Source: Charina bottae
Lineage: Eukaryota; Chordata; Lepidosauria; Squamata; Charinaidae
Reading direction: 5' to 3'
Length of the DNA: 64,000 nt
Assembly: GCA_023362775.1 (NCBI GenBank)
Contig: JALMGJ010000008.1
Location: forward strand, 38,242,501-38,306,500
The notes beneath the pieces are model-generated. The model was not told the origin of the DNA and ran no database searches. It worked only from the letters and a program-made list of their open reading frames with translations. The translations under genes were made by a program, and so were the position numbers. Positions 55,234-64,000 of this stretch are shown here, one piece after another; position 1 is the first letter of the stretch; each line of letters starts with the position of its first letter.

Positions 55234-55445
55234 AAGGTAAAGGTTCCCCCCGCACATTTGGGCAGTCGTGTCTGACTCTAGGGGCCGGTGCTCATCTCCG
55301 TTTGTTAGCTGAAGAGCCAGCGCTGTCCGAAGACGCTTCCACGGTCATGTGGCATGACGCACACGGAACGCTGTTATCTTCCCACCGAAGTGGTACCTAT
55401 TTATCTACTTGCATTTGTATGCTTTCGAATTGCTAGGTTGGCAAG
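55234..55445 (-). repeat. tRNA-derived SINE (second family), head truncated
   Basis: AAAGGTAAAGGTTCCCCCCG, GCCAGCGCTGTCCGAAGACG and GTGGTACCTATTTATCTACT match the family at 62495. The copy ends before the tRNA head. CCCATCCAGAGTTCCTTA and CCCATCCCGAGTTCCTTA flank it (55216-55233 and 55446-55463, 17 of 18 identical). Confidence 0.92.
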
Positions 55446-55463
55446 CCCATCCCGAGTTCCTTA

Positions 55464-56603
55464 GCATTGCATTATATGTGTGGAGAACCTCTCCACGGCT
55501 AAATAGTCTACACAGCTGGCTGCTGGACCTCACAAGGGATTTCCCAGCAAGAAAAAAAATACCATACGAAATAAATAACCTCTCCAATTTCTTGTTAATG
55601 CACTTCTGATCTTGTTTGTGGATTGTTTCTGCAGCTGATCATCGGAAGCAACATTATTGCATAATGCGAAAGCTAACCTTCCCCCTAAGAGTTGTAATAA
55701 GAATTTTTTCCATGCTCAGATGGGAAAACAGGCTTTTTTCCTAGCAGCGCACAATACAATTCACACCCCCTTCATTTGCCCATCCATTCTGAGATTTGCA
55801 GCCCCTTGCCACCGCAACTTAAAACCTCTGATTCAGTATTTTCCCCTGATGCTTTGCAGTGAATAAAACTGAACAACCATTGTTCTGCTTTCCTTTTTAA
55901 AGGCAAGGCTATTCAAGACTTACTTATCCTATCCACCTGGGATATATATTTTTTTAGTTAAAACACGTACAAGTGTGCTTCTTTGCATTAGGGTATATAT
56001 CTGACAAAGTCTACTGTGTATACTAAAAAGAAATACAATTAATTTTCTTTAAGATTGCAGCCCCGGTAAATTGTTTACTTATGATTAAATGTACTGTAGT
56101 TTACCCAATTAGCTCAATTTTCAGGTTGAGCTATACTAAGAAAAAAACTAACCACAAATCTAAACTGTGGTTCTTTAATTTGTGGCTGAGGGGTATCACG
56201 TAAAACCAGACAATGAGAAGTATGTGCAGAAATTAGAATCCTGAACTAAAGTTTGGTCAGGGTTTGATATACTGTAGAAGCTATCAGGCTGCCCAAACTG
56301 GTTAGTGAAATCATCCAGAAACAAAAGAAGTTCAGGGATGCTGTTGCACTGTTTAAAAAGAAGAAGGAAAATTCTGCAGTTGCTCTCCTGGATCTCAAAC
56401 AGAAGACTTTTCCAGAGCTACCTGGAGATGCAAGAAACCCCGCTTGAGACATTTGCATGCAAAGTGTATGTTTTGCCCCTGAGCTATGGGAAAGTTGTAT
56501 GAAAGGATCCTTTCCTGTACAATTGTTAAGAAAAGTACAATTCACATCTATCTATATCAGAGGCGCCCAAGTTTTTCTGGGCTGAGATACCAAAGATCTT
56601 TGA
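55464..56603. other. No gene recognised
   Basis: Featureless apart from T runs. Open frames are short and domain-free. Confidence 0.4.
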
Positions 56604-56608
56604 GAGAT

Positions 56609-56851
56609 TGTCAGGGAGACTCTAGAGAGCAGAGAAGAAGGCTGGACTATAGATAAGAAGCGAGCACGTAGCTCAGAGAGCCTAGCCTATTTTCCCAAAC
56701 GTCAGAAGAAAGCTCCGCCCTAGGGTGAGCTGATATTCTGGGGAATCTTCAGGCACTGTTAGTTTAGCAGGATTTTGCTTGTAGGTATGCAATAAACACT
56801 AGAGACTAGATTCGTGGCCTCGGCGTGTTATTTCTGCACCTACACACGACA
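56609..56851 (+). mobile_element. Small solo LTR (243 bp)
   Basis: Begins TGTCAGGGAG and ends CCTACACACGACA, with a perfect 5-bp duplication GAGAT (56604-56608 and 56852-56856). AATAAA lies at 56791-56796, about 55 bp before the end. The family is unidentified but the TGTCAG start is shared with the other two LTRs of the window. Confidence 0.82.
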
Positions 56852-56856
56852 GAGAT

Positions 56857-57732
56857 GTACCTAAGTGCATTTGGGACAAAGCCTATATTTGATTATATTT
56901 CATTTACAATTCTAATTAAAGCTCTTGTAGAAAACAAAATAATGTAAAATGATCACATAAGGCCAGAACTTATAGAATTCCATCGGTCTACCCCCAACCT
57001 TACTTAAATAACACCTCTTTTTTATATGTCTGATCTTATTGGGGGGGATCATTTATCATAACCAATCACATCTCATTAAGGAGGAGGAAAAATACCTTCC
57101 TTTTTTTCATGTGGTACTCTATATGTAGCTTCAGACAACTGCAGATTTTTACATCAAAGTTATTAACCTCTGAAAAATGGAGGTTATAATAATGGAAGTG
57201 CTGACACACTTCATCATGAAGGTCACAAGCAGTGTTATTATAGTAAACTCAATGTTCTCTCTGTGGAGATTGGGCAAAGAGCCTTTGTGATGTCCTACTT
57301 CATAAAAAATGAAATTGGAATTCACATTTGCAGAGCTTTCTGGATAGACTGCTCTCTAAGTCCTTTCAGCAAACCAGAGGGAATAGGAAGAATATGAAGC
57401 CACAAGCTTTTTAACATCACTTTGTCAGTAGCTGTGAATGATGAAAACATAACTATTTTTTTTCAGGTGTCTGTTATTTTTTGTCCTTGGCAGAGAGTAT
57501 CTGTCCAGATATTAGCTGTAGTCAGAGGCTTTTCCCCTGTTCCTGGGCTCATCGAAACCATTTGCCTCAAATCCACCTTGCCAACTCTGTCAAAGCAGAT
57601 GACTGATACTTGCTGCTAAAGTTTCAATTGCTGTGAGGTGGTCAAGGATCATACCACTCCAAAGTGCAAGAGGGGAAGTCATTTGATTATTTCCCCCTTT
57701 CAACAGGAAAGTGAAAGCAACCACAATGAAAC
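56857..57732. other. No gene recognised
   Basis: A G tract at about 57041; nothing coding. Confidence 0.4.
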
Positions 57733-57734
57733 TA

Positions 57735-58171
57735 GAGGTAGTCCTTGACTTACGACCACAATCGGGACTGGAACCTCTGCCACTAAGCGAGGTGATTGTT
57801 AAGTGAGTCATGGCCGATTTTATGGCCTTTTGCCACGCTTGTTAAGTGAATCACATGGTCATTAAACGAAACTGGCTTTCCCCATTGACTTTTCTTGTCA
57901 GAAGCCGGCTGGGAAGGTCGCAAATGGCGATCATGTGACCCCAGGACGCTGCAACCATCGTAAATACATGCCGGTTGCCAAGCGACTGAATTTTGATCAC
58001 ATGACCACAAGGGACACTGCAATGGTCATAAGTGCAAGGACCAGACGTAAGTCACTTTTTTCAGCGCTGTTGTAACTTTGAATGGTCATAAACCGCCCAG
58101 AGTCTACTGCGGTAGAGATGGGCGGTGATAAATTTGATTAATAAAATAATAAATAAGTCAAGGACTACCTG
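57735..58171. mobile_element. Mariner-like MITE carrying a LINE tail
   Basis: GAGGTAGTCCTTGACTTACG at the left pairs with GTCAAGGACTACCTG at the right, with TA on each side as in Tc1/mariner insertions. Near the right end, 58090-58158 reads ACCGCCCAGAGTCTACTGCG, GGGCGGTGATAAATTTGATT and an (AATA) tail. That is an L2/CR1-like LINE 3' end inserted into the MITE. Confidence 0.85.
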
Positions 58172-59044
58172 TAAAGACAAAGAGTAAAGTCAGCCTTTAC
58201 TCTTTACTTTAGGCTATTGTTCTAAGTGTGAGGTGATTCTGAAGCAGTACAGTTCCAAAAATGGTGTAGTCCTAAAAAAAATGACATGGTATGACTCTTC
58301 TTCTATTCTGCATCTGTTGCAGTGATTCAGATCCACTTTCAGCAGAAATTGCATAAAATACCAATTTTCAGGTGCAATATTCATTATTGTATCCATGATT
58401 AAGATGCTAAATTTCTATGCTGAAAGCTGAAGGTGGCCATTCCAAGCCCAAACTGTATGCAAAGGATTTCCCTTCAAGTAAACGCTCAACCAAAGTGCTC
58501 TGTTAAAAGACATTTCCACAATTGTGAAGGAATTCTTCCAAGATTTTGGATCAGAAAGAAATATAGCAAAGAACCAACAATTATTCTTTCTATTTTTTGA
58601 AAAGGAACAGGCTTCCCTATCAGCTTCATATCCATCAGTCAACACAGGAAAGTCCCACACCTGGAAATGTACCAGTTCTGTTCAATTATCTGGAATAAAA
58701 CAGGTTTCCTTGTCAAGTTAAATCCTATGGCTGCAGGGCTCAAATCTGCCATAGCACGTCAGGCTTGCTTAAACCCCAAACAAAATCAGAGAGCTATGCT
58801 GGAGAATGAGATTAAAGGAAATCACTTTTATGGAGCTTTCGCAGGATTCAATTAAAAACAAGGGAAGAGAAGAAATGTATCTTTTTGTATCTTTTGACAA
58901 GAGTAATGCTTGAATTAATTAGACTTAATCCAGTCTGGCATGCATTTGGCCAAGAGATAAATCTGAATCTCATATCTTTATTAAGGGTCAACCACATGTA
59001 TGTCATTAAGATAGATTCCTAGGGAAGGAAACCGTATTTCCATA
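58172..59044. other. No gene recognised
   Basis: No feature visible. Confidence 0.4.
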
Positions 59045-59052
59045 CTGTATTA

Positions 59053-59317
59053 CAGAGCTTTCCAAACTTTTCATGTTGGTGACACACTTTTTAGACATGC
59101 ATCATTTCGCGACACACTCTTACAGCAGGGCATCATTTCACGACACACTCTTACAGCAGGGCATCATTTCACGACACACTCTTACAGCAGGGCACAAGGC
59201 AGGCACTAGGACCTGCGCGGAATCCTGGCAGGGCTCGGAGGCAGCAGCAGCCGCAACACACCCAGACACTGTAGCCGACACACTAACGTGTCGCGACACA
59301 CAGTTTGGAAAGCTCTG
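59053..59317. mobile_element. hAT MITE, CTTTCCAAA family, with a 31-bp triplication
   Basis: Starts CAGAGCTTTCCAAACTTTTC and ends CAGTTTGGAAAGCTCTG, with the perfect octamer CTGTATTA at 59045-59052 and 59318-59325. A 31-bp unit (GCATCATTTCRCGACACACT then CTTACAGCAGG) occurs three times in tandem at about 59099-59191. It occurs once in the sibling copies at 17799 and 26334. Confidence 0.94.
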
Positions 59318-59325
59318 CTGTATTA

Positions 59326-59696
59326 CCTTTGCTTTTCTGTCTTGGGCAGCAGAGATAGGCAACATTGGAGGGCATGGAGGCTGTAGTTCATACATCTCAT
59401 CACCCAGGGAGCTTCAGAAAGCCATCTACTGATGTGGTGGCATCACTGGAAAGGGGCTGAAATTTGAGGAGCTATGTTTTTAGGGTTTTGGATATTTTAA
59501 GGATGGGGATTAAAACGGGGATTCTGGGTGGCAAACATTGCATTAAACTCCCGTCCAACTCAGAAAAATGACCCAACATTTCTGGTTTGGCAATTGATTT
59601 CCAGACGTGTTTAAAGTTTTGTGAGGGAGTTTAAGAGTGGAAATGGGAGCAGTTTGTCTCCTAAAGGCCTTTGCACTCTATTCCCATCCTTAGAAC
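59326..59696. other. No gene recognised
   Basis: No feature visible. Confidence 0.4.
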
Positions 59697-59698
59697 TA

Positions 59699-60063
59699 CA
59701 GGTAGTCCTTGCTTAACGACCACAATTGGGACCAGAATTTTGGTTGCTACGAGGAGCGGTCATTGAGCAAATCCGACCCGATTTTACGACATTTTTGTGG
59801 TGGTTGTTAAGTGAATCACCACGGGTGTTAAGCGAACCACGTGGTCATTAAGGGAATCATGCCATTCCCCATTGATTTTGCCTGCCAGAAGCTATGACAC
59901 TCATAAGTGTGAACCGGTTGCCAAGTGCCCAAATTGTGATCACATGACCAAGGGGATGCTGCGATGGTCATAAGTGTGAAGACCAGTCGTAAGTTGGTTT
60001 TTTCAGCACTGCTGTAAGTCCGAACCATCACTAAATGAATGGTCATTAAGCGAGGATTACCTG
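59699..60063. mobile_element. Mariner-like MITE, complete (365 bp)
   Basis: CAGGTAGTCCTTGCTTAACG at the left and GCGAGGATTACCTG at the right are inverted repeats, flanked by TA on both sides. The interior has repeated GTCATTAAG/GTTAAGTGAATC words. It is related to 52557 and 57735. Confidence 0.88.
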
Positions 60064-60065
60064 TA

Positions 60066-61437
60066 CTCAAAAACCATCAAAACTAGGATAAACAATGCAT
60101 TCTCCACTGCCCAACTTGTGACTGGCGAAAGAGTCATTGAGGGTAAATAGGCTGAGCTCTGATAGATTATAGACGCAATAGGAATCAATAGTCACACATA
60201 GCTTGCAGTCTTGGGGGGGTTCCTGTCCCTGCAATTTTGTATTAGCTGCCAGCTCAGCAGAATAAATAGCCAGGTCTGTTTCTTCCTAAATGAGGGTAGA
60301 AGGTAGTTTCAAAGTATGGAAATCAGCATTTTCACCTTCTAATGCCTGCAGATCATGCAACTGCTAACATCAAGTCCTATGTGTGAGCTTCCAAAGATTG
60401 ACCCTTGTTTAACCAGCGGGGTACGTTCTTAATAAATAGCTCTTGAGCACATAGAAACTTTGTCATATTGATCTGACAAAAGAGTCTGGTCAGAGTGAAT
60501 GGGGAAGGAAATTTATGATCACCAGATTGTGTAGGCTTGTTCCGAACTTAATGATCTCCATCTTGATCAATAATCCTGCAAAGTAGAGTTATGCCAGAGA
60601 CTGGAATGCAAGTCTTCCTTCGGAAGGAGTAAGTAAGATTTAAAGGAACTGCTGCCACTGAGAAGGGCAGCCAAAGGTAATACAGCCTCAGCCAATATAT
60701 AGATATCTCCTGAAGCAGCACACAAAAGCTCCTTGCTTAAGTATGAGCATTCTTGTTTCAACAGTACTTCAGCATTTTAATCATTCCCTTATCTAAGCTT
60801 CGGTGCTGCCTGAACGTGTCTGGAGGAAAATCCAAACAGTCACAGCTGTGTAAGTAACAGCCATTATAAAAAGGGTTCTAATTTCCAAAGTTGCTATGAC
60901 TGGATGACCTTTACTAATCATCTCCACAAAGGAGAAGCTTTGTGTAACCAGGGCAAACAAGCTAACTCAGTAAACTTGGAGATCCCTGAAAAACTGCGAC
61001 CACTAAGACATAGGGCCAGAACCTATGGGGCAGACCTAATTTGTTCAAACCACAACTTGACTACAACTACATTTTACTGTAGCTTCTTTCAGAAGTGCCT
61101 TAGGGAGTTCAATAAACCTGTGGAGAAGTGAGTGAAGGGGATCTTCCAAGGAGTTCAAGGAAACTCCTTTTATCCTTGCTTATTTACTCCCTAAATGAGA
61201 GACTAGGCTGAGAGATAATGGCTGTTTTCACAGGTTGAGGGAGAAATTCCCTAGTCTTCAACTATGTTCAGATGACAATCCTAAGGCAAAGGAAAAGGTG
61301 AGAACATGTGTACCTCGCCTTGTCCTTTATAACATATCCCTTGTTAATTAGAATTGGAGACTTCAGTGCTATCTGAACCTGGCCACCAAGTTTTGTCATA
61401 TATGCTCTATCTCCAACCAGTATCACTATCAGACCAA
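60066..61437. other. No gene recognised
   Basis: No repeat termini or domains visible. Confidence 0.4.
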
Positions 61438-61445
61438 ACTATAAT

Positions 61446-61768
61446 TAGGCTGACCATACGTCCCGTTTTGAACGGGACAGTCCCATTTTTTAAGCATTTT
61501 TCAACTGTCCCGTTGTTTTCATAAAAATCTCAATTTTGTCCCATTTTTCAAACCCGGAGAGAATGGCGCGGAAGGAGGATCCGAGCCGGAGCGTGGACCG
61601 GGGGGTGGGGTTTGCGGGTGGGAGCCAATTGCGTGGACCGGGGGCTGGGGTTTGCAGGCGGGAGCCAATCACACAGACTGGGAGGCGGGGACCCCTGTCT
61701 TTTTCATGAATACGGAATATTACATAAGACCCTGTCCCGTTTTGCCATCCTGAAATATGGTCAGCCTA
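61446..61768. mobile_element. hAT-type MITE with TAGGCTGACCATA ends (323 bp)
   Basis: TAGGCTGACCATACGTCCCG at the left and ATATGGTCAGCCTA at the right. The perfect octamer ACTATAAT flanks it (61438-61445 and 61769-61776). In the interior, GGGGTTTGCGGGTGGGAGCC and its near-repeat are the complement of the CCAAT-box module of the 3528 element. Confidence 0.93.
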
Positions 61769-61776
61769 ACTATAAT

Positions 61777-62480
61777 GAACTTCTATGAAAGTATGGAAGT
61801 CACTCAACTCATTTCAGGTTCAAGTCTTGTTAAATCCAGTCTCTATTAAATCCAAAATAGAGACTGTGTTGCACTAGCATACGATGAAAAGTAAAATGAA
61901 AGTGCATGCATTCTTGTCTATATTGCTTAGTATCTCACATAAACAGCTTGATGCTGTAGCCCAGCATTGGGGAACTTCTGGCCCTCCAGAGGCTGTTTAT
62001 TTTTAACTATTTTTAATATTGTTTATAATGTTTTCTTCTAGTGTTGTCAGCTGCCTTGGGAGTTTTAGAAGTATGATATGTTTATTCAGTGAAATAATAC
62101 AAGGAATATTCAAATGGGTCTCAAGGCTCTAAAATGGAGATGACTTGGCCTGTCTGGAAAAGTTACACTACAATAGGGGTAGGAAAACCTCAAGCCCCAA
62201 GATCTGCATGTGGCCTTTAACCATCAGTCAGTGGCCCTCTGAACTAGCCATGATTGCTGAAAACTAATAGCACAGTTTCCCACTATTTAGAAAATATGCG
62301 ACAGTTTTCATGTAAGCTGTAAAATGGGTGGATTACATTCAAAAAACAAAGAAAACCCTCCCAAATTCTGCAAAAACAAACTAACAAAAAAACCAGCCTT
62401 GCTCACATGCAGGCTGCTGCAATACTGACTTGGTGCCTTTGCCCTTTGAGCATCCTTTGAGCAACCTGAGATGTTCCACA
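61777..62480. other. No gene recognised
   Basis: AT-rich, with a TTTTTAACTATTTTTAATAT LINE-tail-like run near 62000. Confidence 0.4.
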
Positions 62481-62494
62481 TGAATTGGCCTTTA

Positions 62495-62827
62495 AGGGTC
62501 AAGGTAAAGGTTTTCCCCTGCACAGTCGTGTCCAACTCTAGGGGCCAATGCTCATCTCCGTTTCTTGGCCGAAGAGCCAGCGCTGTCCGAAGATGCTTCC
62601 GTGGTCATGTGGCCGGCATGACGCGCACGGAACGCTGTTTCCTACCGACCAAAGTGGTACCTATTCATCTACTTGCATTTTGCATGCTTTAGAATTGCTA
62701 GGTTGGCAAGAGTTGGGGCGAGTGCGGGAGCTCACTCCATCACACGGCGCTCGGGTTTCGAACCGCCGAAGTTGCGACCTTCCGATCGACAAGCCTGGCG
62801 TCTTAACCACTGAGCCGTTGCGCCCCC
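62495..62827 (-). repeat. tRNA-derived SINE (second family), full length
   Basis: Minus strand: A box region GCAACGGCTCAGTGGTTAAG, B box GGCGGTTCGAAACCC, then the body through to AAAACCTTTACCTTGACC. A 14-bp duplication TGAATTGGCCTTTA flanks it exactly (62481-62494 and 62828-62841). It is the reference copy for the shortened ones at 15791, 48128 and 55234. Confidence 0.95.
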
Positions 62828-62875
62828 TGAATTGGCCTTTACTAGATGGGAATTCCATGGAATTGCAACCTAAGC

Positions 62876-63405
62876 TAGGCTGACCATATTTCCTTGAGAC
62901 AAAAACAGGACATTGGGATGGCAAAAATTGGGTGTTTTTTTTTTATTCGTTCAGTCACTTCCGACTCTTCGTGACTTCATGGACCAGCCCATGCCAGAGC
63001 TTCCTGTCGGCCGTCACCACCCTCAATTCCCCCAAGGTCAGTCCGTCACCTCCATAATATCATCCATCCATCTTGCCCTTGGTCGGCCCCTCTTCCTTTT
63101 GCCTTCCACTTTCCCTAGCATCAGCATCTTCTCCAGGGTATCCTGTCTTCTCATTGTGTGGCCAAAGTGCTTCAGTTTTGCCTTTAATATCATTCCCTCA
63201 AGTGAGCACTCTGGCTTTATTTCCTGGTGTATGGACTGGTTTGATCTTCTTGCAGTCCAAGGCACTCTCAGAATTTTCCTCCAACACCACAGTTCAAAAG
63301 CATCTATCTTCCTTCGCTCAGCCTTCCTTATGGTTCAGCTCTCGCAGCCATAGGTTAGCCATAGGGACGGGGTTAAACTTATATAATATTCCGTATTCAT
63401 GAAAA
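62876..63405. mobile_element. hAT-type MITE related to 61446, split by Bov-B
   Basis: TAGGCTGACCATATTTCC begins a copy in the opposite orientation to 61446. GATGGCAAAA and, after the Bov-B insert, ATATTCCGTATTCATGAAAA follow in the same order as in that element read on the minus strand. The far end is lost near 63405. Confidence 0.75.
62941..63352 (-). mobile_element. Bov-B/RTE LINE 3' end, second subfamily
   Basis: The minus-strand frame 63265-63038 contains ARRSNQSIHQEIKPECSLEG, MILKAKLKHFGHTMRRQDTL and GKVEGKRKRGRPRARWMDDI, as in the 30838 copy. It is inserted into the MITE at 62876. The sense 3' end abuts a T run (A run on the sense strand) at 62934-62943. Confidence 0.9.
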
Positions 63406-64000
63406 AGTAAGACAATAAAAAAAGTTTTTAAGAGTTTTTAAGATCCATTTGCTGGTCCTTAAACAGATTACTGTATATATAAAAATATTTTTGTTTTCAT
63501 TAAAATGAAAACGTTTTATTACATGAACATATTGAGCTAACAATTATTCTTCAGTGACAGAACTCATACAAAAATTTAGGTAGACGTAGAGGGGGACTGC
63601 ATTTGACAGGAGGTGAATGGGGAAAGCACAGCTCACGGGCTTTGTAACATCACGGATTGCAGGAAGGAGGGGAGGGGGGAGAGAAGAGAGGCAGGGAAGG
63701 GAGGACTCAAAAACCCCACGCCCACCGAGGCTTCTCTTCTTTCTGCCTTCCCTCCTCCTCCGCCTGCTTTTTTTTCTCCCTCTTTCTCTCTCTCCCAGAA
63801 TCCCAAACGAAAGACACTCTCTTGCCGAGCTGGAGAAATAATCAGTTTCACTCTTGAAAAAAGGGGGCAGGATCACATCCCGAATGCATTTTAATTAAAC
63901 AAACAGAGAGCAGAGGTCGACCAGCTAAGAGCAGAGCAGAGGCGGTGGCAAAGATCTCTCTCCCCCTCTCTCTCTGTCTCCCTCTCTCTCTTTCCGCCTT
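63406..64000. other. No gene recognised; polypyrimidine-rich right edge
   Basis: From about 63640 the sequence becomes G/A-rich, then C/T-rich (CTTTCTCTCTCTCCC and a CT microsatellite at 63955-63992). This composition is seen in 5' UTR/promoter borders of vertebrate genes, but there are no exon or promoter motifs I can name. A gene may begin beyond the window. Confidence 0.35.

Noticed and set aside
59099..59191. CRISPR-like repeats
   Set aside because: Three directly abutting 31-bp units without spacers inside a eukaryotic MITE; a tandem duplication, not a CRISPR array.
63544..63894. Overlapping frames at the right edge
   Set aside because: All six phases are partly open because of purine/pyrimidine bias; no ATG context, domain or splice site distinguishes one.

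Overview
The window looks like intergenic or intronic DNA from a squamate reptile. The evidence is the repeat content: Sauria-type tRNA SINEs whose 3' tail resembles Bov-B, 3' ends of Bov-B/RTE LINEs, CR1/L2 LINE pieces, an L1 of the lizard/snake type and many hAT-type MITEs. The species cannot be fixed from the sequence. I found no convincing exon of a resident host gene. Nearly every long open frame lies inside a transposable element or a simple repeat.

Layout. 1-3.3 kb: unremarkable DNA with a Bov-B 3' end and one hairpin MITE. 3.3-5.6 kb: a Sauria SINE split by a 2.04-kb CpG-rich hAT-type element (8-bp duplication TGCTAGAC). Its interior looks like captured host promoter DNA and includes a first exon resembling USB1. 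9.7-10.9 kb: a decayed L2/CR1 LINE. 12.8-26.6 kb: hAT MITEs, SINEs, a solo LTR with a nested MITE, and RTE and R2-like relics. 27.1-29.6 kb: a young L1 with a textbook 5' inversion (twin priming) and an 18-bp target-site duplication. 30.8-34.5 kb: nested MITE/Bov-B, a CR1 3' end, a SINE and a palindromic MITE. 36.92-42.95 kb: an almost intact Ty3/gypsy chromovirus of the Tf1/sushi type. It has 356-bp LTRs differing at one base, a 5-bp duplication GCCTG, gag, and protease-RT-RNaseH-integrase-chromodomain. 43.3-43.8 kb: a dense block of polypurine/polypyrimidine microsatellites. 44-64 kb: more MITEs, SINEs, Bov-B copies, a small solo LTR, mariner-like MITEs and a GC-rich promoter-like patch near 48 kb.

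The most notable observations are these. (1) The CpG-rich hAT element carries apparent host promoter/exon-1 material. (2) In the chromovirus, the predicted 5' end of the transcript is complementary to the sequence just downstream of the LTR, which suggests self-priming as in Tf1. (3) The precise lesions in its otherwise fresh pol gene are one stop codon and one 13-bp tandem duplication. (4) The L1 twin-priming structure is seamless. (5) A hAT MITE family with CAGAGCTTTCCAAACT-like ends is present in five copies, each with a perfect 8-bp duplication.
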